Notes under the pieces: generated by a model
Told to the model about the DNA's origin: nothing
Seen by the model: only the letters and a program-made list of their open reading frames with translations
The model's database searches: none
Translations under genes and position numbers: made by a program
Shown here: in pieces, positions 11,701-23,800 of the stretch
Position numbering within the stretch: position 1 is the first letter of the stretch
Layout of the letters: every line of letters starts with the position of its first letter
Source: Membranipora membranacea
Lineage: Eukaryota > Bryozoa > Gymnolaemata > Cheilostomatida > Membraniporidae
Direction: 5' to 3'
Assembly (NCBI GenBank): GCA_914767715.1
Contig: OU612074.1
Coordinates: 23,670,062-23,734,061, forward strand
Length of the DNA: 64,000 nt

Positions 11701-12830
11701 CCGAATCAGATTTGTCTTTTTCCCTCTGCAGAAGGTGCAATCTGCTATTAATCAATGAGGGCCATTGAGAAGGTGTTTGAAACCCTGGTTGCCCTTTAAA
11801 GTATCCTTTGGGATGTTTACTTGGTGTTAGGGGGACTTTAGGATTAGGGAGAGGAACATATTGTTGTACTGTACCAGATAAGAATGACTTAACGTCATAT
11901 CATTTCTAATCAGAAGTCAGATAAGAAACCAGCTGCTGCTGCTGCTTCTGAGAGTGAAGATGAGAGTGAGGAGGGGGCGGAGGCTGGACAGGAAGAGGAG
12001 GAGATGGAGGAGGATGATCATCAGAGTGATGATGATGAGGACAGCCCTAAACCTAAAGAGAAAAAACAGGTACTTAGAGTTACCTGTGACCTATCTCTGT
12101 CTTGTGTTATATCCTGCTTTACAACGCCACCGTGAACAAGAAGCACTTGTTCCTTCAATTGCACATTATTCATCATTGCACATCATCATAATCCAGGAAT
12201 GAGACTTACCTTTCCTTATTGGAGCACTCGTTCTGCCATCAATAATACCAGCCAAGTAGAGCATTGAATTTTTTACCATGCAAACTGTATCATTTGTAAC
12301 TGTCTGACTTTTGGGTATTATTTTGGAAGCTATATAGTAAAAATTATCCTTCCCTTTTTGTCACACACACATATATAATATCTATATATATATATATATA
12401 TATATACAGGCCCGTAGTTCTAGGGGAGGCACTGCCTCCACTAGAAAGCTAAATACAGTGGCCTAAAAACACTATAATTGAATAATCCATAGTTGAATCA
12501 GTTTCCTGGGATTTCCATTTGCTTATTACATGCCTCAGATTTCTCGGGAAGGAGCTTACTGGGGATGCTTCTGACTTGCCTCAGGCTTTGCCTCCCCTGC
12601 CTTTTTTCTAAGCATTGGCCATGATATATATATATAAAGTGTACACAGTATAATATTGTAAAATTCGTCGTCGGTGAAATGAGTCTGTTGCTACTTTACA
12701 GGATGTTAAACAGAAGAAAGTGATGAATGGTGGTGGAAAGGCTGGAGGAAAAAGTCCTAAAGATCTGATGAAAGCAAAGATGAAGGCCAAAAAACAGATG
12801 GTTAAAAAATCCAAAAAGTTATCCGCATAA
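8742..12830 (+). CDS. NPM: nucleoplasmin/nucleophosmin-family histone chaperone, 301 aa, seven coding exons
   Basis: Nucleoplasmins are pentameric nuclear chaperones for histones and ribosomal proteins. Coding exons: 8742-8886, 9437-9567, 9819-9941, 10627-10708, 11139-11278, 11914-12069, 12702-12830 (TAA). Phases match at each GT-AG junction and the sum is 906 nt. The start is the first ATG after the acceptor at 8700, in a good context (acaATGG). An acidic N-terminal extension precedes the core, which begins at YFFGAEL, continues with the first acidic tract (GDDDDA) and VCLGRGAKPGERNIIELEAS, then the IASLTVG and PVCITGNHEMSLEYEL strands typical of the fold. A long acidic tract of Glu and Asp follows (about residues 215-258), then a Lys-rich tail ending KKSKKLSA. 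The tail resembles nucleophosmin basic regions, but the aromatic C-terminal domain of vertebrate NPM1 is absent. Nearby repeats sit in introns 1 and 4. A decayed partial copy lies at 58.1-60.0 kb. Confidence 0.92.
9178..9420 (+). repeat. 12-bp minisatellite in nucleoplasmin intron 1
   Basis: About 20 copies of gatgtagaacty, with a few units altered, ending some 16 bases before the acceptor of the exon at 9437. The + strand reads as repeated Leu-Asp-Val-Glu in one frame because 12 is a multiple of three. That frame closes at 9396 and does not join the exon, so it is taken as intronic. Confidence 0.9.
11016..11133 (+). repeat. ~27-bp tandem repeat with CCAAT-like motifs, nucleoplasmin intron 4
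   Basis: Five imperfect copies of a unit containing cacatttgattggctgact, ending right before the acceptor at 11138. Each copy has ATTGGCT, the inverted CCAAT-box core. Confidence 0.8.
11416..11799. mobile_element. MITE with TTAA target duplication (piggyBac-like ends), in nucleoplasmin intron 5
   Basis: Terminal inverted repeats AGGGCGACCAAGGTTTC and GAAACCCTGGTTGCCCT enclose 376 bp (11420-11795) and are flanked on both sides by TTAA. TTAA duplications are characteristic of piggyBac transposons, so this is probably a non-autonomous relative. No transposase is seen. Confidence 0.8.
12375..12410. repeat. TA dinucleotide microsatellite
   Basis: Run of ta repeats in nucleoplasmin intron 6. Similar short TA runs occur at about 995-1010, 18825-18853 and 55137-55162. 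Confidence 0.85.
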
Positions 12831-12900
12831 TCTTTGTAGCCTTGGATTTGTACAAGACGCTTTTTTATTTTTATAATTTGTGTATTACGATGAATGACCA

Positions 12901-12906
12901 AATAAA
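12901..12906 (+). promoter_or_regulatory. polyadenylation signal of the nucleoplasmin gene
   Basis: AATAAA 70 bases after the stop codon, in a context that is also conserved in the decayed copy at about 59979. Confidence 0.75.
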
Positions 12907-13035
12907 ACCTTGTTGGGTTTCAGTATAAAAAATATCACAGTTGTCTCAGTAGTTGTGTGTGGGTGTGTCTCGGTGACCGCAAACCTCAGTAATTATATTT
13001 GTAATTCCTGTTTTTAAATGACACAAAATTGAGAT

Positions 13036-13260
13036 TTAGCAGAAGTTACAAAGTTTTGCAGCAATGCATAAATGGGTAGTAAAGAATGTGCTACACAGCA
13101 TCAGCTTTGTGCATGACGCAATGCAAAATGCAAAATTGTTGCTGTCTCTAAGCAGAGTAAGACTTCAGTTTATTTAAGATATTGCTGTTATAATGATACG
13201 TGGAGCACAGGCTAAAAATAACAGAACATGAAACTGCTCTGTTGGTTAAAAAAATGTTGG
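13036..13260. mobile_element. older, truncated copy of the TTAA MITE (left half)
   Basis: Diverged from the 11416 element but alignable through the stretch containing cagcatcagctttgtgcat and the gctaaaaataacag segment. It stops at the TTAA where the younger copy starts. A matching right-half remnant is at 13890-14036, so the older copy was probably split by later insertions. Confidence 0.65.
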
Positions 13261-13645
13261 TTAAAGGGCAACCAAGGTTTCGCAGCAATGCATTAATGGG
13301 TAGGATATAATGTGCTGGGCAGCATCAGCTTTGTGCATTACGCGATGCAAAACTCAAAGTAGTTGCTGACTCTAAGCTGGGTAACACTTCAGTTTACGGG
13401 AGGTTCCAAGACTTTGCTGTAATAATTATAGAGCACAGGCTAAATAATAACAGGAACAGGAAACTGCTATGTGGTATTCTCTTTTAGCTGAGTTTGAGTG
13501 CCTGATGGAAGAAATGTTTCACAAGAATTCTGGCTGAATAATCATCCGAATTATATTTTGTCTTTTTCCCCATGCAGAAGGTGCAATCTGCTATTAATCA
13601 ATGGCCATCAATGAGAAGTTGCTTGAAACCTTGGTTGCCCTTTAA
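13261..13645. mobile_element. second TTAA MITE, inserted into an older copy
   Basis: Inverted ends AGGGCAACCAAGGTTTC and GAAACCTTGGTTGCCCT (perfect) span 13265-13641 and are flanked by TTAA on both sides. It closely resembles the element at 11416. The perfect ends suggest it is the younger one. Confidence 0.85.
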
Positions 13646-13699
13646 AGTCTCAAGGTGTTATCACTCACAGCATCCTGAAGAAAGGGTGGCGAGATAGGG

Positions 13700-13882
13700 G
13701 TGCTTTAGGGGCTAGGCCACAATGTCTGCGCTGATTTGATCTCAGTTTGTAGGCAGGTCCAAGCTCACCTGGGGGTCCAACAATCCCCATTAGGCGGTGG
13801 ACTACAGTGGAATTAAACCCTCAACCTTCAACACTTGCGTGCTGAGGACCGGCGCTCTCACCAACTGAGCCACCTCCTATTC
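13700..13882 (-). mobile_element. tRNA-derived SINE
   Basis: On the - strand the head (about 13882 to 13796) has a perfect tRNA D-arm sequence, GCTCAGTTGGTGAGAGC, which includes the A box, and a weaker B-box region around GAGGGTTTAATTCC. Its body (about 13800 to 13700) is shared with both arms of the foldback elements at 38392 and 44028. The cloverleaf is not complete, so this is not a working tRNA gene. Confidence 0.7.
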
Positions 13883-13889
13883 CTACTCC

Positions 13890-14036
13890 TTTTCTGTGTG
13901 GTTCTATTTTAGCCGGAGTTTAGCAACGTTTGAGACGCCAATGGATGAGATGTTTTACAAGGACTTTCACTGAATAATCATCCGATTTAGATCTGATCCT
14001 TTCCCCTATGCATATGGTGTTTGGAACCCTGTTTGC
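13890..14036. mobile_element. right-half remnant of the older TTAA MITE
   Basis: Shows the segments tgaataatcatccgatt and gtttggaaccctgtttgc, which match the right half of the 11416 element in diverged form. It lies beyond the SINE and the younger MITE. Confidence 0.55.
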
Positions 14037-14471
14037 GAATTACTCACATTATTCATGTCATTGTTACTTTATCAGCTGAGTAGGGGGTGTGAATGGTCAG
14101 AGCATCAGATGAGTTGTAATTACATGATCAAACTCTTCAGGTGTCAAAGGTCAAAATGATGGATAAGAATAATATTTTAAAACTGTTAGTTCACAGAGGT
14201 CACAAAAATTTCACGGAGGTCGAAGCTCACAGAGGTCTGGAGACAAGAACAACAGAAGATGTTAAACTGTGCAATATGTTGGATTTGGCTTGCAAAATGC
14301 TGATCTGATGTGCAAACACTTGTTGACTGCCACGTAGTGTGACTACATACAAATTAAAGTGACAGTGTCTTACATAGCTTTTGACTGAAAGATTTTACTT
14401 GTGTTGTACTCAAGATTCTATGATTGATCGTTATCTGTATAAATATATGAATTGTATTGTTATTTATTATC

Positions 14472-14477
14472 TTTATT
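14472..14477 (-). promoter_or_regulatory. candidate polyadenylation signal of the Roco-caspase gene
   Basis: AATAAA on the - strand about 200 bases after the proposed stop codon. A second AATAAA lies at 14463-14468. Confidence 0.45.
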
Positions 14478-14679
14478 TGGGTGATTATCAGACAGTGTAT
14501 GTATTTATAAATATGGGGAGGTAAAATCTAATAAAGAACTTCTAAAAATGAGCCACAAATCTATAACTTCATGTCACTAGATCATATTATCAAAGTAAAA
14601 TAAAACATTCAATGGCGCTTAAAAGAGATCTAAATACAGAGGAAATAAAACGACACATTGTTGTGTGTAGCTGATACAT

Positions 14680-14855
14680 CTACATCTCGCCTCTTATAAT
14701 CCAGTATAAATGGTTATGTAGATAGATGATGTATGATAGAGAGACATGTGATGTCATGTCATGTGATGACACAATGTCAGTGAGCTCTCTTATCAAACTG
14801 GGAGTAGCCTTCTCTCGTCTCTCTTCTTGTCTGATTATAGTAGATGAGTTAGACT
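14680..14855 (-). other. proposed last exon of the Roco-caspase gene
   Basis: Begins after acceptor gatcatacag in the phase required by the exon ending at 16118 and stays open for 57 codons to TAG. It contains RQEERREKATPSLIREL and a hydrophobic aromatic stretch near the end (SYIIYLHNHLYWII). The polypyrimidine tract is weak and no family match is recognised, so this end is less certain than the caspase exons. Confidence 0.5.
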
Positions 14856-17800
14856 CTGTATGATCAGTGATTACTTCTTACTAACCACTTATAGTAAGTT
14901 ACATGTCTCACATTCTGTCCATTTCTTGTACTGACTGTCACATCTAAATAAACAGCAATGAGGGAATCAACAAGCAGGATCAGGAGTAATTAAATAACTC
15001 AAACTGTTCAAGCAGCCTGCTCATATGTGCATACATGACAAGTTCCCATACTTGGTAGGGTAACACCAGATATTTGGGCTGATTACCCTATGAGACCAGA
15101 TGACCCTATAACCACCCCACTTTTGCACCTAAGAGCTTAGTGAAGTTTTATATGCTGATTTTGCTGTCATGAGGTCCAGTTTTCAACTTATTATTAACAA
15201 ATTGCATTAGTTTAGTCATTTTTACATAGTAAAATTCCGGTAACTGTAAATTGCTGAACAGGCTGAACAGACTGAACAGCTGAACAGAATTTCTCAGACT
15301 ACTATTTGTTTGATTCTCTTAATGATTAGCTATTTTTGCACAAGAGTGGACAATCCCTTATATTCTGATGATTAAATTATTCATTTTGAGTTTGCATTCC
15401 TCTTGGTTTCTTTCAATTTTATTCACAGTTAATATTCCTGCATTACACTAGTGACTGGATGGAAAGAAGCTTGTCTTGGCAAGCTTTGCTGGGGAGGAAC
15501 CCAAGTCCCCTCCCCCGCAACAAAGATTGTCTAGACTAGCTAGATGGAACACGATCAGATTATGTCAGAATTGGCACATTGATCGCTACATTTGCTTGCC
15601 CCAAATCGGTTATAATAGGCGCCAACAGGAACTTAGTGACTCATTAAATCATTTGGCTAAGAGGAATGTCTTTGAGAAGTGATAGTCAGCCAGAGAAAAG
15701 AATACAAATAATAATATTAGTCTGAGAAATTCTGTTCAGCTGTTCAGTCTGTTCAGCCTGTTCAGCAATTTACAGTTACCGGTAAAATTCTGTGTAACAC
15801 TTGCTAGAATTTGGTATATTACAGTTATCTAACAATAAAACTACAGAAAATAAAACATTTTAAGAGCATGGGCGGCTGGGGTGTTACCCGGGGCCGGCGG
15901 CGGGAGTATTTTAGGGCCCCCCAGACCAACCCAGCCCTCAAGTTTATGCACCACCAGATATAGAGCCCAGCTAACTTGTCATGTATGCATATGTGAAGAG
16001 AAGTATTCAGTATCTCCAGTCATTAATTTCCAATAAAAATATCAGTTTGACAAATTCATCTTCGAACTGAACCTTGAAACAGAAAAGATCACATAATATA
16101 ATAAGTTTGTTACTCACCTGGTTGTTGGTCGATCCTAGTAGCTGTATTGGGTAGTACTGGATTTCTTAGTGAGTCTGGGTGATTCTCTATTCTTATAGGT
16201 TCTAAGAAGAACTTATACCCTAGAAATGTGCATCTAGTCTGAGGCATAGAGGCTACATAAGCTCTCTCTGGATTATCTCTGTGTCTTCCGGTATTCAGCA
16301 AGTATTCTGTCCGTTGTACTCCAATCTTAGCCACTAACTGCATTATCTACAATGTATATATATGTCTAAAAGTACACCTCAAACATTCACAAAGTTGTGA
16401 TCATCTGTTGAGTTTTGCACTTAAGATGTAAACTCAAGATTTACTGTGCCAGGAGCTGGAATAATAATTTGGGCGTGAAGATCAGGAAAGTATCGATGCT
16501 AATAGCCTGAGTAGTAGTTGTTGTTTGAATCTGCTACAGAAAGGAGGAGAGGTATACTCTCGAGAGGGCTGGATCTGGACAATCAACCTTTAAATGCTTC
16601 CTCAGTGGGCTTCGAACCCACCACTACAACGGGACTAATCGCGTGGCAGTGAATAGCAAGCAAGCTAACCGATTACGCAATCTCAAGATGGGTTGGACTA
16701 CATACGCTAAAAGTATTCACGTTAAAACGAGGCTGAGTTTACCAAGACGATCCAAGCAATCTTATAAAATGCAGTTGAACTCATGAGAAAGTTGTGTCAC
16801 ATGTATCAAGGCACAAAACATTAAGCGTGACAACAGTAGTATAGATATTTTATCATTACTTACATAGTCTGCCAGCTCTCTTATATCTAGTAGATGGGCA
16901 CATCTGTAAAACATGGTGACCAGTGTCCGGATGAACGGCGATCCTACAGTAGCTTTTCTCGTAGAAAGAAATGCTACAAGTAGAATGGTACCGAGTCTAT
17001 ACTTGCATGGTGTTCAGCACTTGAATAAGCGACAGATTATACAGTACCGTTAGCAGCCAATTCTATGTAGGATACATCTGGTTGGATAGGCACTCTATCT
17101 CCCGACCCAATGATATTAGCATTGTGCATCCACCATGTTGTCTTGATCCATTAAGGTGTTTATCAGTTGGCAAGTCAAGATGAACCAATGATTCTACGGC
17201 ATTTTTTCTTAAAATTCAATCGCTACTATGATAATAGTAGAAAAATAATATGAAAATAGTGTATTCTTACACATGAAAACTCTGTGTTGTATGTTAGTCA
17301 AATTTCAACTTACACTCAAAGCTAGACTGCATAATGATCAAGTCAGCAGTGGAAATATCTTTATCAGCCAGATCTACTAAGTCATCATCAGCACCAGGAG
17401 GCTGCTGGGGGTGACCTGCTCCAGGCTGATTCTGATTGGCTGGAGCTTGAGGGGGTGTGGCTGTTAGCAGCATTTCTCTTCTGCCTGAAATGAGAAGAGT
17501 AAATCACTGAACAAGCTGTGTATAAATCATCAGAGGGGAATCTAAGATAAGGTGTGGTGAGAATCACACCATCTCATCCTGGCTTTTCTTAATTTGGTAG
17601 TTCTCTCCTTCTTACCAAGATATATGATTTGGGAAAAATATTATGTTGTAAATGACCTATCCTATTTAGCAAAGCTTCAAGGCCATTGCTCACTTACTTC
17701 CTGCGCAAGCTTGAATAATAACAATCTTTGGCTTCCCTCTCATAGCAGGGAAGTTCTTAGGGGAGAGTAGATCAATTATCTCCATGATCTTGACTTGTTT

Positions 17801-20800
17801 TCCATCTGATCCACCTACAGATCCTTCATCACCATGACTTGTTATGACTAAGATAAACGATCTGAGATCTTTGTGTACAGATTCTCCTGTCTGAGCATCA
17901 ACCAGCTGTGTCTCCTTATGGATCTCTGCGATCATTTCCTGCAGTAAAGAAGTTACGTGTGTTGAACGTGTTTTGAAAAAAACCTTGGGAGAGCATAAAA
18001 ATCAGCCTTATCTTAAGCTCCAATTGGATTTTGTTTTCAAAAAGAAAAACCAACAACATGACATTCGAGATAATGGTAATAAAGGATTGGTCGGTCTTGT
18101 AGTAAGCTGCAGGCCTGCTGGCCATGTGATCTCTGTTCAATACTCATTGTTTTGAGCGACTAGCTGTACAAGGTACTAGTGTTTGAGAGTATGAGAGTTA
18201 AAACTAATTAGGCGTGAGAGAGAGGGAAATGACAAAGCTAAATACGGACCAGTCCCTGATATTATACTAGGGTGAAATACCCTATGAGGTCGTACATCTC
18301 TATAAGGTAAGAACATATATTGACTGAATTATAGGTCTGGACTTGCTGAGCAACAGCGAATGTTACTTTTAGATTGCATTTGCATTTAAAATTCATACAT
18401 TTGCAGGATAGTTCCTGTGACCTCCTACAGTGATATATCCGAGCCAGTCTAACATCATCTTCATATTATCATAATCATGTTCAGAGCCTTGTCTGTCACC
18501 GTTGTAAGAGTTTGAGATAATTAGAGCTCTGCCACGTGTGTCAGACATATGAGAATCTCCCTAGCAAAGCAATAAAGTTTGATCATAAATTATACATTAT
18601 ACTTCTAGCATATCAGGCTGGGTGTTTCTCACAATTTTATTGTGAAAAATAATTCACATTATGATTTTTTTTGAAAAGGATATCATACATATTTCACTGC
18701 ATACATGACAAGTTTGACAAACTCCATATCTGGTACTGTATGAGTCACCCAATCATTTCGGTGTTCCGGAAAAACCTATACAAGCCTCTCATGGCAATGC
18801 CTGAGCCACCGCCGTTGCAGAATGTGGTATATATATATATATATATATATATACTGTGTGACCAAGGAGCAATTAGATGTAAGCGTGGTCATATGGTATC
18901 GTAGGGTAACTAACTCATATCTGGTGTTACTCTAAAAAATTGTGTTACTTGTCATGTGTGTTCATTGGCAAGGCTGATCTCTTAGGGGACTGAATACGGA
19001 GGCATGACTGTATTGTTACACATCTATAACCTTCTCTTCACTCAACTCACTTTGTTTCCTGAGACAAAGAGATCAGGATCTGCTATCTCTGGATCTATCT
19101 GTGCTCTATCAGAGTTCACAATCCTAACAATCTCATCTAGCTGAGCTGTATGTAAGACCGGAGGAGGTACACAACCAGACTGGGATGATGTAGGAACTGA
19201 AACTACAAAATACAAAATAAAAGACTTTGATTGTTTGATTATTTTTCACAACAGAAAATTGTTAGATAGACTGGATAGACTGAAAAGAAAGATTTTGAAT
19301 TCTGTGACACCGAATGATCTTATTATTATGGAAAATGAACAAAATGGTCATTATTCATGTTGTCAAGCGAATACTTGCCTCACTTGTTCTGTGATAAATA
19401 TTTCTGATTATTAACTAATGGCTCAATTCTTTTTCTCACCTTCTCTTGACTCCACACTCTGCAAGTAACCCTCCAAAACTTTAACTCCTCTCTCTGTGAT
19501 ACTATCACCTGGATGATAAAAAGTATAAAATAAAATATGCAGTTTGTCTTAGTCATCTTCACTTTCTCTGTGTAGCATTTTAAAATCTGTTCATGAAAAC
19601 ATAAACTTAAAATATAATGTTGTGATAGTTGAATTTCTTATTATTATGAATGATTACTGCGTTGAAAGGCATTTAAGCAAGCTATGATACTATAAGAGCT
19701 TTAACTCACATGGATACAGAAGAGGATGGGGTACAGAGGGCCAGCCTCTGGAGTTGAGATCTCTGTCACATGATCGTATCTGACTGCCGTTGAAGGAGAT
19801 GTTAGATCCGGTTTTCCACGATGGATCAACATTTATGGTCGGCTTACTTTGCTTGGTGAGCAGACAGTGAGAGCAGTAGAAGACAGTATCAAAGTGTGCT
19901 CCTTTCCAAACTGTATCTAGTTCTGATGTGAGGTGTTGTAGTGTAGAAATCTGACTATTCCATGATTCCGCAACAAACTCTGGTTTCGTTAATGCTAGTA
20001 ATGTAACGACTCTCTCTGCATGGTTGTGGAAAAAGTATTCCAGTGTGCCGTTGTCAGCTTGAACACTAGCACCATTCATCCCGGCTTCGACATGAACAAA
20101 TTCTGTGATATGGAGATCAAGATATATTGCAGTCAGCAGGTGATACACGTGACCTGGTAACGGTAGGCCATTGAAGCGAAGTTCTATCTTCATCGGAATA
20201 TAGCTCCCGGTTTCCTGAACAGATATCACTTTCTTACTGAAGTAGGGGATGATATAGTGGGTCTCATTAGCCTCCTTGATCGGACCACATATCAGATTGA
20301 AGACTTTCAGCACTTCTGTTGCGATCTCATGGTCTAACTTAGACTCTTCTTTTATCAGGTTAGACAGGAGTGTGGAGGTCATTACCCCGGTGGTGTGAAA
20401 CTTCTCAACCATTGCCTCATACTTTCGCGTGGTGATTACCTGATCATCGCACGTAAACGGAATGAAGTTGACTAAACGTCTGCGCCAGGCCTCCTGGCTA
20501 GAATGATCGAAGAGTAACTCAACCAGTTTGGTGAGTAAGTCAATTCTATGAAATACAATGTTTGCCAGTTTTCCTCTGCTTTTGTACCACATCACTTTTC
20601 CAATCTCGTGGAAGTATTGAAGAATAATATTATCCTTGTCTTCCGGGAACCACAACTGTATTTCTTCAAGTGACAAACAGGGCCGATCTTTCTGCTCTGT
20701 GCATCTATCCATGAATTCATTCCAGTTCTCAGGTAGCTCTGTGAGAAGTGACAATCCTAATTGGAGCAGTATTGATTTGAGATTAGCGATGACATTTGTT

Positions 20801-23800
20801 CCAGTTCCTTTATAAATAACCATCGGCTTGTTTCTTTTGAGCAGAGGTTCTGCTGTATCTGTGTCACAGAAACTTTTCATCAAATGGAATGGACTTGATT
20901 TGGGTGACATAGCCTTCTCTTCGTTTATTATTCTCTTGCGCAAATTCTCTGTCTCCTTTATCAACTGACTTTGTCTTTCTTTAAACACTTTGGCATCATT
21001 GATATCATCACGGTGGGTCAGGACTAGGAGGGGAGGGCCAGCTTGAGGACAGGAGAGGTATAGATGGCACAACCAGTCAAAGCATAACTTCTGACAAGCA
21101 GCCTCTGCACCAATCCCACCTACAAGTCTATCAAACTCAGCTATGTCTACGACAAGTAGTGGTACAAACTGATGTCTGGTTGAGAGTGGGTAAGTAAAGT
21201 GATAGATAACATGACCTCCAAAGTCATGAAATACTAGTGTAGACTTCTCATTGATTTTAGCCTCACTCACTTTGAACACTTTGGTAGCCATATCTAGCTT
21301 GCTATCAGTAGAGCGCTCGGTCAGGTATCTCTTACCATCTTGTAGAGACTTTACAAGGCTAGTCTTCCCAGCCATAGTTTCACCAATGACAGTTACCGGA
21401 ATGAATTGAAATTTCTTGTCACCACATTTGTCAAGATCAGTCCAGTATTTGCGTAAAGCCTTCATCCCTAGTTTACAGACCGCATATGGAGGATATGAAA
21501 TCGTTGGAGGCACTTTTAAGGTAGTCAGTTTGGTGAGTTTAATGAGCCATGCAGGTAATCTGGTCAGAGATTCGTTTCCACTGACATCTAGCTTTTGTAG
21601 GTTTGATAGGTCCGATATACTATGGGAAAAGAAGGAAAGAATAAGTAACCTTTGAGCATGACTCAGGGGATTTTCTCTGGCCTTTCCCTATATTCTAAAC
21701 CACATTACAATGGAGAGCGTTACAAAACTATCATAAAATCACATACTCAACCTTATCATGTACATAATGACTAGTATGAACACCCCTCCCACGTCAACGA
21801 TGTGTTGTTTATTTGAGATGAAAGCTACCGAATCAGATACATTTGTTTCTAGTATCACGCCAACGACCAAGAAGAGAAACTGTTAATTCCTGGACATTAG
21901 CAAGGATGAAATTTAGAGATGTGAATTCTAATACATAGGTAATTTCTCAACAATCTGCTCAATTCAGAAAACATTTGATGCTGACCAACTATAGCGATCC
22001 ACAGATGAATTGCACATCCACCCACCCATACTTATGTCTCCCGAGGCGAGTTGGATCAACCCGGAGAAGAAGTCTCTAGATGCAATGTGACTGGAGATAT
22101 TCATTGTTGAATTTTTGCTTTTTCAAAATATTCTGAATAAATTATTTGCTGGTGAGGCTTGCTACCCCTTCACCTCGGACATTGTTTTGGTAAATTGAAC
22201 CGTGGGATTAGACCTACAACATGTGCCCTATTAGATCTAATAGGGCACATGTTGTAGGTCCAATCCCATGTTTGGACCAGCTCATCGTCTTTAGCTATTA
22301 AAGGATTATGCAATGAAATACACTCATGCATTGATATTCACAAAGTCAATAGGATGATTACCATGAATCCCAGGCAGTTGATGAAGTTGTAGGATGCTAG
22401 GCGTAGATATTTACTTGTGATACCACTAAAAGTTAAGGGCACATCGATTTGGAACAACAGATTATTAGCCATTTTCTTTCAAAGGTGCATTAATGATTTC
22501 ATCACTTGGCGGCCATTTTTATTTTCAGAAATGTTCCAGACATCACACAAGCAACCCTTGTTGCTGATTGGTCAATTTCGCCCTTTTGTTCTTCCTGGGG
22601 TGAGAGAGTTCTCTGGCTCCAGACTATATTATTGAGCAGTTTTCTTTTCCAATACATCGATTTTCGATGAGAGACACTCATTTCCTGAAACCTCCATAAA
22701 ATACTTTTCTTTACAATCTTTCAAATGTATCTAATAGCCTTCGATCAGGTCTTTAAACAATTTGTAGGCATTTAAGCAACACACACACATTCATCTATTT
22801 CACGTCCAAGACATGATCATTTTCTATTTAATCAGCGTAGCGTCTATGGCTTCCATTTTTCTTCTTTTATTTTAATTTTTGTTGCTTGCTCAGGCAGCAT
22901 TTTAATGATGAATATTGTTGTCAATATATGTTAAAAAAATGTTTTTAAACAGGGGAGGACGACTTTGGATGATATATCAAAAACTATCTGATTCGCTGTT
23001 ATGATTTGGCCTTCTCTCATAGGCTAGTTGTATTGAACTTGACTCTTTCCATAGAACGCAATCAATGACTATAATAATATTCACACCACAATTTCATCTG
23101 CCAAGCTGATAAAGGCCGGTTAGTGCAATTTCATATTTCTTCCACATCAATAAGCGCACATGTGTTTGTTTGTTTGTTTGTTTAATTTATACTCTTTGTC
23201 CAAAGATGTTTACATTGAGATAAAAAGCCCCCTTGGAGAGAGAAAATAATAAATAATAAATTGTAAAAACAGAAACAATTTAAACTTGTTAGGCTAGATA
23301 GTCTTTGTTTTTTAAGATTGTCGAAAGCCTTGCTAAAATCATACAAGATCAGTTGAGCCCCATGATTGTCAGTATCATCGAGCACAGTAGTCACATCATC
23401 CAACAAGTAAACCAGAGCATCTGTGCAGCCTACACCTTTTCTGTACGCAAACTGATTAGTGTCTAGTTTAATTTGAAGTTCATCTTGGAGTTGTCGGTTC
23501 ATAAAGGACTCTATAAGTTTCCCAATGTGCCAGAGTAGTGAGATAGGGCGATAGTCCTTACAAGATGATGCGGATTTAGTCTTTGCTATTGGTGGTATCT
23601 CGGCTGTTTTATAGAGTGATGGAAATCTGCAGGAGTGGAGTGTCAGATTTACGATTCTGGTTACAGGTACACAAAGGTCTTCGTGACACGCTTTACTTAT
23701 CCATGATGGATAATCCTGGCTGTGTGTGGCTTTCTGTGTGTTGATTCTTCTCAGCGCACATTTCACCTGTCCTATAGATATCTCAGCATGTTTACTATGT

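Noticed and set aside
16590-16690. Functional tRNA gene
   Set aside because: T-arm and A box are present but the acceptor stem does not pair and the anticodon arm is unclear.
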